From IMG/VR virus record IMGVR_UViG_3300025626_000015, positions 1-64,000 of that record: a stretch of 64,000 nt of DNA. The stretch is one strand, 5' to 3'. Position 1 is the first letter of the stretch. Every line of letters starts with the position of its first letter. Origin of the DNA: a virus. Below, piece by piece: positions 6,453 to 13,350 of this stretch. A program made the position numbers and the translations under genes. The notes beneath the pieces were generated by a model that did not search any database, was not told where the DNA came from, and was given only the letters and a program-made list of their open reading frames with translations.

Positions 6453-6515
6453 TTGATTAAACTCAAAGACATATTAATAGAACAAATAGGATTCCAAATT
6501 CCAGGATCTCCTAAA
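6453..6515. repeat. 63-bp perfect direct repeat, copy 2 (leader cassette)
   Basis: Identical to 5406-5468. Here the leader is fused to a full cargo body, while copy 1 has lost its body. Confidence 0.95.
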
Positions 6516-6968
6516 CAAAAAAATATTGGACGTAAAACACGTCAGGAATTTGCTAAATTTTTCAATAACTTTGAAGCAGGCAATACAAAAACTGCTATAT
6601 CAGGTTATGCTGAGCAAATAATGAGATCAGATGCGCCTGATGAAGTAAAAGAAAATGCATCTAAAATATTAAATGAAATGGAGAAAGTAGCAATAGATAT
6701 CCAAGACGAATTACATACAAGGCAAATAAGTGACGATGAAGTTGCTGAAACAATATTTGATTATGTTAATTCTGAAATGGATGCTTCCGATTCAATTGAA
6801 TTTGAACAATTATTATGGTATGACAATCAAATTGATTCGAGTATCAACTCCGGAATGATAGAAAATGCTGTTGCTATAATGGACCAGTTACTTCACCAAT
6901 TAGAATTCATACGTGGTTTTATCTTACAAGAATTTCCAAAAATCTCTCCTGCAGGATTTAAAAGATAA
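6453..6968 (+). CDS. leader-bearing putative internal head protein (TTG start)
   Basis: I place the start at TTG 6453. From there the protein reads (M)IKLKDILIEQIGFQIPG, the standard leader with cut I-L-I-E|Q. An ATG at 6402 adds 17 residues unlike any leader and overlaps the previous gene. The 171-residue product is helical and acidic (KTRQEFAKFFNNFEAGNTKTAISGYAEQ; later ELHTRQISDDEVAETIFDYV), with a C-terminal helix pair. No family is recognised. The first 63 bases duplicate 5406-5468 exactly. It is probably packaged, trimmed cargo. Confidence 0.6.
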   Translation: MIKLKDILIEQIGFQIPGSPKQKNIGRKTRQEFAKFFNNFEAGNTKTAISGYAEQIMRSDAPDEVKENASKILNEMEKVAIDIQDELHTRQISDDEVAETIFDYVNSEMDASDSIEFEQLLWYDNQIDSSINSGMIENAVAIMDQLLHQLEFIRGFILQEFPKISPAGFKR

Positions 6969-6991
6969 AACTAATCTAGAAACATAACTAT

Positions 6992-7132
6992 ATGAAACAT
7001 ACAAGGTTTACTACTATCCTTACATACATACTGTGCGGAAAGTGCAAAAATAAATGGTTTACTAAAGGATATTTTGTTAACGAAATATGTCCAAAGTGTA
7101 AACATGAAGATACAACCGGTAATTCATTATAA
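6992..7132 (+). CDS. small zinc-ribbon protein (46 aa)
   Basis: A 46-codon frame encoding a two-knuckle zinc ribbon: CGKC (residues 15-18) and CPKC (33-36), spaced by a basic linker (KNKWFTKGYFVNEI). There is no leader sequence, so it is probably not packaged by the same route. It lies between two leader-bearing genes and resembles the zinc-ribbon portion of the protein at 7704 (CGNC...CHKC). Such mini zinc ribbons occur widely in T4-like phages as free proteins or as domains. The metal-binding fold is reasonably sure and the role is unknown. Confidence 0.6.
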   Translation: MKHTRFTTILTYILCGKCKNKWFTKGYFVNEICPKCKHEDTTGNSL

Positions 7133-7137
7133 AGTAA

Positions 7138-7145
7138 TATTTATA
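7138..7145 (+). promoter_or_regulatory. TATTTATA element
   Basis: Exact copy ending only 4 bases before the ATG at 7150. As a -10 box this would place transcription start at or inside the start codon. Confidence 0.5.
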
Positions 7146-7149
7146 TAAA

Positions 7150-7707
7150 ATGATTAAGCTCAAAGATATATTATTAGATGAAGGCACTCGCTGTTGGAAG
7201 GGATTCGAAAAAAAAGGCACTAAAGAAAAATATGGAAAACGTGTTCCTAATTGTGTTAAAAAAGAATCTAAATTACCCGATGAAGGATTTTCAGATCCAG
7301 ATCAAATGAGAATGTATGAAACAGACATTGACGAAGATTTAAGAAGATGGGCAAAAGAAAAGTGGACAGATCAACATGGTAATCCATGTGGTAGCTCTAA
7401 ATCTAAAGGAGTATTCAAATGCCGGCCATCTAAAAAAGTTTCTAAAAAAAGTCCAAAAACATGGAGTCAAGTTAACAAGAAAAAAGAAGTTGCTAAAAAG
7501 CGTAGGGTTGGAATGGGTAAAAGAACTAAGAAAGCTGAAGTTGTAATACCAATAAAAGAGAAAAAGAAAAACGCCAAAAGAGACGCATGTTATCACAAAG
7601 TAAAATCTAGGTATGAAATTTGGCCATCAGCCCGCGCGTCCCAAGCATTAGTTAAATGCAGAAAAACGGGAGCAAAGAATTGGGGTAAAACTACCACCAA
7701 AAAATGA
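7150..7707 (+). CDS. leader-bearing basic protein, DUF5872-like
   Basis: Leader MIKLKDILLDEG (cut L-D-E|G). Behind it come a Cys-containing segment (TRCWKGFEKKGTKEKYGKRVPNCVKKE), a RRWAKEKWTDQHGNPCGSSK region resembling the DUF5872 family of marine T4-like phages, and a strongly basic centre of Lys/Arg. The C-terminal module (DACYHKVKSRYEIWPSARAS, then ALVKCRKTG) is also common in those phages. The charge suggests binding to packaged DNA or RNA. It starts 4 bases after a TATTTATA element and is coupled to the next gene by overlap. Family resemblance is moderately sure. Packaging is inferred from the leader. Confidence 0.7.
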   Translation: MIKLKDILLDEGTRCWKGFEKKGTKEKYGKRVPNCVKKESKLPDEGFSDPDQMRMYETDIDEDLRRWAKEKWTDQHGNPCGSSKSKGVFKCRPSKKVSKKSPKTWSQVNKKKEVAKKRRVGMGKRTKKAEVVIPIKEKKKNAKRDACYHKVKSRYEIWPSARASQALVKCRKTGAKNWGKTTTKK

Positions 7708-8480
7708 TTAAGCTTAAAGACATATTAAACGAAATAATTGCAGGAAATAGAATACAATGTGGTAACTGTGATTGGAATTGGAAAATTGTAGATGGCGGAG
7801 CTGACTTATATGTGTGTCATAAATGTGGACATGACAATACTCCAACATTAAAAGAAAAAGAACAAGTAGTTCAAACAGATGATCCTTCAAAAATTAAAAA
7901 GCTTCGTATTGTATTTGCAAATGATACAAAAATAGAAAATGCATTGTCTGGACTATTCGTTCGTTTAGGTCTTGTTACAAAAACTTTTACTTCTATACAA
8001 GATGCAATTCAATATGTTATGGAATTACGAGATCTAGGAGTTTCTGATCTAGAAGAGTTAGTTATTGGCTCACATGGAACAACAACTGGTACAAAATTAA
8101 TAGGATCTTCTGAAAAGGATCAATTACGTGGTCGAGATTTTGAATATGAAGATGGATCTAAAAAATGGCATAATTATGATGAAGCTTTATTAATAGCGTG
8201 TAAAGATTTAATTAATTCTTCTACCAATGTATTTTTTACTGCGTGTTATGGTGCAGATCAACTTAATATTTTAGTTCATGCTGCGAATGTATTAGGAGTT
8301 ACTGTATATGGAGCAGCTGGTGTTAGCGCTCCTGGATTAAATAAAATATTAAATAAATTTTCAAAAAAGATTTTTAAATGTAAACCTGCACAAGAAGGGT
8401 TATCAAATGAAATATATTTAGAAAAACAAATTTGTTCTAATACAAATTCGCCAATACGATGGCTACGAGTAAAAGCATGA
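7704..8480 (+). CDS. leader-bearing zinc ribbon plus caspase/CHAT-like protein
   Basis: 258 residues in three parts. First the leader MIKLKDILNE|I. Second a zinc ribbon (C19, C22, C38, C41: CGNCDWNW ... YVCHKCGHDN), common in marine phage proteins. Third an alpha/beta domain from about residue 66 that resembles clan CD peptidases and DUF4347: ELVIGSHGTTTGTKL with His124, then NVFFTACYGADQL with Cys181, followed by a VTVYGAAG strand. His-Gly and Ala-Cys at strand ends are the catalytic dyad of caspase/CHAT-type proteases. If packaged and injected it could cleave a host protein early in infection. The zinc ribbon is clear. The protease call is by motif only. Confidence 0.6.
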   Translation: MIKLKDILNEIIAGNRIQCGNCDWNWKIVDGGADLYVCHKCGHDNTPTLKEKEQVVQTDDPSKIKKLRIVFANDTKIENALSGLFVRLGLVTKTFTSIQDAIQYVMELRDLGVSDLEELVIGSHGTTTGTKLIGSSEKDQLRGRDFEYEDGSKKWHNYDEALLIACKDLINSSTNVFFTACYGADQLNILVHAANVLGVTVYGAAGVSAPGLNKILNKFSKKIFKCKPAQEGLSNEIYLEKQICSNTNSPIRWLRVKA

Positions 8481-9478
8481 TAAAGCTTAAAGACATATTA
8501 AATGAACAAATTCCTAGTATGAATTTTGCATATCCATCTGCTCAAGCAGCAACATCTATAGAAAAAACTATTAGTCCATTTGTTACAGATGTAATGGAAT
8601 GGATTAAAAAAAACGATCATCTTTTAATAGACATATCAGCTTTAATAACATCTGCGATACCAGGCGGTATGCCAATGGCCATTGGATTAGAATTAACAAA
8701 TGCTGCTTTATATTTTAAAAAAGGTGACAAATTAATGGGAACTATATCTACTATATTTGCTGCTCTACCTATTATAGGATCAATTCCTGGTGTGAAACAA
8801 GCTATAGGATTTGGTTTAAAAACAGGAACTAAATATTCTTTAAGTCAAATAAAAAAGATTTTAGAAGTAGTAGTTAAATATAAAAGTAAGATACGAAGAC
8901 AAATGTTAGTAATAGAGTCGATGATTAAAAAATTTCCTCATTTAAATTTAGATAAATATTTAGACGAGTTAATTGCCGGCAAAATTGATGCTACATCGTT
9001 TTATAAAAATTTTAAAGGTTATAATAATACAATGAAAGTTATAAAAATAGATAAAGCTATGCCATTACAACATGTTTCTCCAGATCCTAATTTAACAATT
9101 AACAAATTAAACTTAACTGGATTTTTAGATAATATTAAAAATTTAACTCGTCCAAATTCTTTTAAGAGAAGGGTAGGCACAGATGCATTAAATAAACCAG
9201 GTGGATTATATACTACAAATCCACAAACTGCATCGCCATTTTATCAGCCAACAGGAAAAAAACCATATTATAATTTTGAATTAAAATCTGGAGCCAGGGG
9301 ACTAGATTTACAAAATACTGGAGGAATAATTGATGGAATGTCTGTTGGAAATTTAACTAAATATATGAATGATGGATTTGATTTTATAATAGGAACAGGA
9401 ATGTTAGGTAAACCTGAAGTCATTCCTTTAAATAAATCTGTAATACAAAATTGGAGAAAGGGAGTTCCATTTAAATAA
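8477..9478 (+). CDS. leader-bearing protein with hydrophobic domain and possible ART domain
   Basis: The start chosen is ATG 8477, which gives the exact leader MIKLKDILNE|Q and an ATGA overlap. ATG 8459 only adds six residues. Residues 50-113 are hydrophobic and Gly/Pro rich (ALITSAIPGGMPMAIGLEL, IFAALPIIGSIPGVKQ), perhaps membrane-active. The C-terminal 145 residues have an order of motifs that could be an H-Y-E ADP-ribosyltransferase core: LQHVS (H199), GGLYTT (Y245), KPEVIPL (E314). T4 Alt is also a head-packaged ART, which makes the idea attractive, but the similarity is weak. Alternatives are a pore-forming or RES-like toxin. Confidence 0.5.
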   Translation: MIKLKDILNEQIPSMNFAYPSAQAATSIEKTISPFVTDVMEWIKKNDHLLIDISALITSAIPGGMPMAIGLELTNAALYFKKGDKLMGTISTIFAALPIIGSIPGVKQAIGFGLKTGTKYSLSQIKKILEVVVKYKSKIRRQMLVIESMIKKFPHLNLDKYLDELIAGKIDATSFYKNFKGYNNTMKVIKIDKAMPLQHVSPDPNLTINKLNLTGFLDNIKNLTRPNSFKRRVGTDALNKPGGLYTTNPQTASPFYQPTGKKPYYNFELKSGARGLDLQNTGGIIDGMSVGNLTKYMNDGFDFIIGTGMLGKPEVIPLNKSVIQNWRKGVPFK

Positions 9479-9479
9479 T

Positions 9480-9776
9480 ATGATTAAACTAGAAAACATA
9501 TTAAAAAGCATTCCAAATCAAGAAATAGTTGAATCTCATCTCGGTCAATGGGAATATCCTGGTAGAATAACAAGAATACCAAGTAACACTATAACAATGC
9601 AGCCTGATCCTAGAACAGGTAAAGAAATAGAACATATATTATTAATAATAGGCGATCAATCAGGTGAAAAACAAATAGGTATTCCTAATGGACCAAATTT
9701 ATTTTTTCCTAACGATCAATCAGTTACGGAGTATCCAATTGGAAAATCAGAAGTTTATAAAAGTCGTAAAAAATAA
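9480..9776 (+). CDS. leader-bearing small protein, diverged leader
   Basis: 98 residues starting MIKLENILKSIPNQEIVES. The usual cleavage Glu at position 10 is replaced by Ser, but I-V-E|S (residues 16-18) offers an alternative (I/L/V)-x-E site. The body looks like a small beta-rich domain (EYPGRITRIPSNTITMQPDP, HILLIIGDQSGEKQIGIPN) with a basic end (KSRKK). No family is recognised. It begins two bases after the previous stop, inside the same transcription unit. Packaging is less certain than for its neighbours because the leader is degenerate. Confidence 0.55.
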   Translation: MIKLENILKSIPNQEIVESHLGQWEYPGRITRIPSNTITMQPDPRTGKEIEHILLIIGDQSGEKQIGIPNGPNLFFPNDQSVTEYPIGKSEVYKSRKK

Positions 9777-9924
9777 TAACTCACAAGTTTATTTAAATAT
9801 TAATCATATATCAACATTTTATACTGGTAATGATTCTGAATCAACTGTATTAAACTTTAAGGATGGTAAACGAATGTTTATTAAAGAACATATAGATATA
9901 TTCGCAGACAGAATTTCCATGTAA
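9688..9924 (+). CDS. small beta-rich protein overlapping the previous gene
   Basis: A 78-codon frame in a different phase from 9480-9776. The part after about residue 30 reads like a genuine small domain: VYLNINHISTFYTGNDSES, then TVLNFKDGKRMFIKEHIDIFADRI. This pattern recalls FlbD-like or LytTR-like mini-domains. The first 17 residues overlap the preceding gene and look like its shadow, so the true start may be the in-frame TTG at 9739 (MENQKFIKVVKNNN). No leader and no membrane segment. The existence of the downstream domain is fairly likely. The start is uncertain. Confidence 0.5.
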   Translation: MDQIYFFLTINQLRSIQLENQKFIKVVKNNNSQVYLNINHISTFYTGNDSESTVLNFKDGKRMFIKEHIDIFADRISM

Positions 9925-9938
9925 ATTTAGTAAATCAA

Positions 9939-9946
9939 TATTTATA
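9939..9946 (+). promoter_or_regulatory. TATTTATA element
   Basis: Exact copy 22 bases before the ATG at 9969, followed by an AAAAAGG ribosome-site-like string. Confidence 0.55.
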
Positions 9947-9968
9947 TTTAAATAAAAAGGTATTTAAC

Positions 9969-10154
9969 ATGACATCGAAAGAAATTTGTGAAGAAATGAA
10001 AGTATATTGGGAAGTATTTCTAGAGAATCATGAAAGATTTAATAATAAAAACGTTAAAGCGGCTGGCGTAAGAGCAAGAAAGTCTATTAACGAAATAAAA
10101 AAATTGGCTTCAAAATATAGAAGTACATGTTTAGCCGAGTCAAAAGAAATATGA
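9969..10154 (+). CDS. histone H1/Hc1-like small protein, copy 1
   Basis: 61 residues: helical N-half (MTSKEICEEMKVYWEVFLEN), then NKNVKAAGVRARKSINEIKKLASKYR. The K-AAG-RARK-I-EIKKL pattern is that of the Hc1/histone H1-like family common in Bacteroidota, which binds DNA or modulates nucleoid structure. A paralogue with the same core sits at 12664-12834. The proteins lack the long Lys/Ala tail of chlamydial Hc1. Preceded by a TATTTATA element and coupled by ATGA overlap to the leader-bearing gene at 10151. The family call is moderately confident. A DNA-binding role is inferred from the family. Confidence 0.65.
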   Translation: MTSKEICEEMKVYWEVFLENHERFNNKNVKAAGVRARKSINEIKKLASKYRSTCLAESKEI

Positions 10155-10864
10155 ACGAATCATCTTTAAGACATATTATACGTGAATATTTAACATCTAT
10201 GTTAATAGAGCAAGATATTGAAACATCATTATTTAGTCCAGCTGAAGAAAAGTTTTTAGCAACCTTTGTTAAATTAGAATCTAATAGTTTAGGTATATTA
10301 TATGCTAAAAGTTTAACTGGAATACGTGAATTTTTAAATAGAAGTGGCAAAGACTTCAATTTAACACCTGCAATTTTAAATAATCTACTAAAAAACAAAA
10401 CAATTTCCATAGTTCCTTATGGTGGTTATTCAAGAAATGAGGATTATACCATTCAATTGAACATACCATTAGAAGATTTAGCAGGAATTAAAGGCTCTGA
10501 AGGCGATGATGCATCAGACACTGCTGCAGAACCTCCTGTTGCTGAAGAAAGTGTTCAAAGTTTAGCTCAAAATATTGTAGCAGAAGCAAAAAAATCAAAA
10601 AAAAAGAAAAAAAGTAAGGTTCATACCAGCAAATCTAGAGCATTAAAGCGATTACCTAGAGGATATGTCACTTATTTAGAGAAAATTATCCAAGTTTTAG
10701 GCGAAAAAGTGAAAAATGACATGGAAAAGGAGCATTTGGTTGCAGATATCCTTGATAACCTGTCTCATAACTTTGGTTTAACACCTAAACAAGTATATCG
10801 ATCCTATATTTATTATAAATCGCAGAATAGATTATCAAATTTAGTGAAAGACAACAATGATTAA
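10151..10864 (+). CDS. leader-bearing protein with basic linker
   Basis: I start it at ATG 10151, in the ATGA overlap. The upstream ATG 10127 adds eight residues inside the H1-like gene. The N-terminus MNESSLRHIIREYLTSMLIE|QD is a third leader style with the same I-E|Q end. Then come a globular region (residues 30-115), an acidic Ala/Pro/Glu linker, a run of eleven Lys/Ser residues (KKSKKKKKSK), and a helical C-terminal domain (VTYLEKIIQVLGEKVKNDME, then DNLSHNFGLTPKQVYRSYIYY). The basic run suggests contact with packaged DNA. No family is recognised. Confidence 0.6.
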   Translation: MNESSLRHIIREYLTSMLIEQDIETSLFSPAEEKFLATFVKLESNSLGILYAKSLTGIREFLNRSGKDFNLTPAILNNLLKNKTISIVPYGGYSRNEDYTIQLNIPLEDLAGIKGSEGDDASDTAAEPPVAEESVQSLAQNIVAEAKKSKKKKKSKVHTSKSRALKRLPRGYVTYLEKIIQVLGEKVKNDMEKEHLVADILDNLSHNFGLTPKQVYRSYIYYKSQNRLSNLVKDNND

Positions 10865-11957
10865 ATTAAAAAACTTATTATTTGAACAACAATTGGATGC
10901 TTACAAAGAAAAAGGATTTCCAACATTTTCAAAATGGGTATCAGCTACATTTCCTGCTAGATATGTAAACTTATTAGCAAGGCCTGGCCAATTTCCTGCA
11001 AAATCTAGAGTAGCAGTGCAGCAATTTTCAGAAGATTCAATAAAAACAATGGCGTCTGACTGGGATGAATGGGTCGAATCTACAGGACCAAAAAAAGTTG
11101 AAAGAAAAAAAGCTAGAGTAGTAGCTTCATTTCAAAAAATACCTGGAGAAATAATACCTGGCGAACCTCCTGAAATTATAAAACGAAAAATAGTTATTGA
11201 TACAAACTCTGTATATAAAGATAAACAAACTTCAGATGGACAACCATCCGCAGCTTTAGTACTTACTAAATTAAAAGAGCAGATGCAGTTGATTGGTCAA
11301 GATAATCCTCCAGAAGAAGGAGTAAAACTAGTAGTAGGAATAGCAGATTATCAAGTATATGCATCTACTAGCACAGTTCCTTCAAATCCTCCAAATTCAC
11401 AATTAGTTAAACAAAGAGCTGGTGATATGACTAATGCATTTAAATCAGCTGTTGCACAATTACAAAGTGAGATGGGGTTGTATCTAGGAGACATGAAAGA
11501 AGTAGATCCAATTCTAGCGCCTAACCAAGGTCCAGAATGGCCGTCTAAAGATGCGGCAGGTAATGATGTTGCAAATACAAGTGCAGCAAAAACTGCAGCA
11601 TATGGACCAGTTGGGAATCGTAACGATTTTTATGAAAAAACATATGGTGAATTTAGAAAAGCATATATTACTGTTAGTATAAATATAACAAAAATAATAG
11701 AAGAAACTGAAGAAAAAAGAGGAGAAGGATCTGAAAATAGTAATTGGGCATTTACAATTGCAGAAAAACCTAAAAAAGTTCCACCACCAAAACCTCCAAG
11801 AGTTCCACCCGGAATATTTGTTTCAAAACAAAAGCCAGGAACATGTTTTTCTTTTAAAGATCCATCAAAACTTAAACGAATTGCTCCATTTATGGCATTT
11901 GGTAAAGGTACAAGATCTTCTGAAAAATCTTTTGCAAAACAAAAAAGAAATCTTTAA
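10857..11957 (+). CDS. leader-bearing putative internal head protein (366 aa)
   Basis: Leader MIKLKNLLFE|QQ (cut L-F-E|Q). The body is not recognised. It is an alpha/beta protein with Pro-rich segments (EIIPGEPPEIIK, KPKKVPPPKPPRVPPG) and a basic C-terminus (GKGTRSSEKSFAKQKRNL). The middle region around residues 118-215 (KIVIDTNSVYKDKQTSDGQP, later VVGIADYQVYASTSTVP) alternates strands and helices. It is the last and longest gene of the cargo cluster and overlaps the preceding gene by 8 bases. Probably packaged and trimmed. The body function is unknown. Confidence 0.65.
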   Translation: MIKLKNLLFEQQLDAYKEKGFPTFSKWVSATFPARYVNLLARPGQFPAKSRVAVQQFSEDSIKTMASDWDEWVESTGPKKVERKKARVVASFQKIPGEIIPGEPPEIIKRKIVIDTNSVYKDKQTSDGQPSAALVLTKLKEQMQLIGQDNPPEEGVKLVVGIADYQVYASTSTVPSNPPNSQLVKQRAGDMTNAFKSAVAQLQSEMGLYLGDMKEVDPILAPNQGPEWPSKDAAGNDVANTSAAKTAAYGPVGNRNDFYEKTYGEFRKAYITVSINITKIIEETEEKRGEGSENSNWAFTIAEKPKKVPPPKPPRVPPGIFVSKQKPGTCFSFKDPSKLKRIAPFMAFGKGTRSSEKSFAKQKRNL

Positions 11958-12014
11958 TATAAAATAACTTGGATATTTAATTTTTATTTCTTATTATAAA
12001 GAAAATAAAAAGAT

Positions 12015-12593
12015 ATGAAAAAGTTATTAATATTATTAATTTTACCATTATACACATATGGTCATGGTCAATTATTAAAAGAATCAAAAAGATCTGCAGA
12101 TGAACAATTTAGAGATTCTGTTAAAATTCATTTATATAGTTTAGTTAATCAATATAGACTCGAAAATGGTTTAAATGAATTAGATATTGATCTTGCATTA
12201 GAAACATCATGCAAAATACATGCTCAATATATTTTATCTGAATTTATACCTGGAAAAAAATTTACTATGCATTGGGACTTAAATAAAAAAAATCCTTACT
12301 ATCAAGGCAAAGAGCCATGGGAAAGAGCTAATTGTAAAAGTGAAAATATGGCTTTATATAACGATGTTGGAGTTCAATATATGGGTATAATACCAAAAAA
12401 TGCAAAAGAAATAGCATATCAATTTTTTAAACAATGGAAAGGATCTCCAAGTCATAATGAAAACATGTTGGATCCTAAATGGACTGTAACTGGATTTGAT
12501 TATTATGCTACAATTACATATTGGGATAATGAAGGAAAACTTGAAATAACTGATAAAATGAATCAATTCATTGCTGGTCAATTATTTAGATAG
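12015..12593 (+). CDS. secreted CAP/SCP-domain protein
   Basis: 192 residues with a classic Sec signal (MKKLLILLILPLYTYGHGQ) and a CAP superfamily domain (CAP1/SCP, PF00188-like). Visible are LVNQYRLENGLNELDIDLAL, CKIHAQY with the first His, SENMALY, and the signature SPSHNENMLDPKWTVTGF holding the second His. Bacterial CAP proteins are exported, and their biochemical role is poorly known (ligand binding or envelope-associated). In a phage it would act in the periplasm or outside the infected cell. No leader for head packaging is present. It stands alone between the cargo cluster and the second H1-like gene. Domain call confident. Confidence 0.8.
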   Translation: MKKLLILLILPLYTYGHGQLLKESKRSADEQFRDSVKIHLYSLVNQYRLENGLNELDIDLALETSCKIHAQYILSEFIPGKKFTMHWDLNKKNPYYQGKEPWERANCKSENMALYNDVGVQYMGIIPKNAKEIAYQFFKQWKGSPSHNENMLDPKWTVTGFDYYATITYWDNEGKLEITDKMNQFIAGQLFR

Positions 12594-12663
12594 TCTTTGA
12601 ATAATGAAATATTTTCATTATAATAATAGTAAGTTAAATAAATAAAAAAGAAAAAACAAAGTT

Positions 12664-12834
12664 ATGGCAACATCACAAGAATTATTCGATCAGATAAAAG
12701 ATTTATTTGTAGAATTTGAAGAAAATCACAATGGTTCAACTAAAGCTGCTAAAGGCAGAGCAAGAAAAGCTATTGGAGAAGTAAAAAAGTTAGTGACTGA
12801 ATATAGAAAGCAGTCTGTAGCAGAAAATAAATAA
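12664..12834 (+). CDS. histone H1/Hc1-like small protein, copy 2
   Basis: 56 residues: MATSQELFDQIKDLFVEFEEN followed by STKAAKGRARKAIGEVKKLVTEYRKQS. It matches the protein at 9969 in the core (KAA-G-RARK-I-E-KKL) and the Bacteroidota H1-like family better than copy 1 does. The start ATG follows AAAGTT, with no obvious ribosome-binding site. The two copies flank the last part of the cargo cluster. It probably binds DNA, either the host nucleoid or the phage genome. The role is inferred from the family. Confidence 0.7.
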   Translation: MATSQELFDQIKDLFVEFEENHNGSTKAAKGRARKAIGEVKKLVTEYRKQSVAENK

Positions 12835-12856
12835 TAAACAATTAAAATTAATAAAA

Positions 12857-13054
12857 ATGGGTTATTACACCGCAAAAGTCCAGTTAAGAGATGACTCTAC
12901 TGGCAAAATGAAGAAAGTTACTGAAATGTATCTTGTTGAAGCAATGTCTGTCACCGAAGCAGAAGCTAAAGTAGTTGGAGATTTTGGATCTACTACCTTG
13001 GAATATGAAGTAAAGGCGGTGTCTGCAAGTAAAATCATTAAAATTATAGGATAA
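12857..13054 (+). CDS. DUF4494-like protein
   Basis: 65 residues: YYTAKVQLRDDSTGKMKKV, TEMYLVEAMSVTEAEAKV, then LEYEVKAVSASKIIKI. The order (short strand pair, TE-YLV-A-S-TEAEA helix, two final strands) is that of DUF4494, a small alpha/beta family found mainly in Bacteroidota and their phages. Biochemical function is unknown. The next gene starts in its stop codon (TAATG), so both belong to one operon running to about 14645. The presence of this family supports a Bacteroidota host. Moderately confident. Confidence 0.7.
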   Translation: MGYYTAKVQLRDDSTGKMKKVTEMYLVEAMSVTEAEAKVVGDFGSTTLEYEVKAVSASKIIKIIG

Positions 13055-13350
13055 TGTATAATCAAGGAGAAACAGTAATTGTTACAGAGTATATCAATAA
13101 GAAAGCAAACGAAGTAAAACATTCAGTAGGTGTCATAATGAGACCCTTTATTCATAAAAAACAAACTTTTTATGATGTTTTATTAGAAAGAAGGACCGGA
13201 TTATCCTTTCTGAATACAGCAAAATCATCCAAGCAATCATTTATTAACAGAGAATTAACTACCAAATTAATTGACTCTGATAGTATCAAAACTACCATTC
13301 CGTTCAAGGCTATGTTAGAATTTGAAGAACTTCCTATAATGATTGCATAA
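13054..13350 (+). CDS. hypothetical protein (98 aa)
   Basis: Unrecognised. A mildly basic, strand-rich protein: ETVIVTEYINKKANEVKHSV, then GVIMRPFIHKKQTFYDVLLE, reminiscent of a small SH3-like or beta-barrel fold, followed by a helical or loop region with Ser/Lys. No cysteine, signal or membrane segment. The start overlaps the stop of the DUF4494-like gene by one base, and its own stop overlaps the next ATG by one base, so translation is coupled through the three genes. No function is proposed. Confidence 0.65.
   Translation: MYNQGETVIVTEYINKKANEVKHSVGVIMRPFIHKKQTFYDVLLERRTGLSFLNTAKSSKQSFINRELTTKLIDSDSIKTTIPFKAMLEFEELPIMIA

Noticed and set aside
11758-11967. 69-codon plus-strand frame at the end of the 10857 gene
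   Set aside because: His/Gln/Lys-rich out-of-phase reading of the Pro-rich C-terminus of the cargo gene. No start context.
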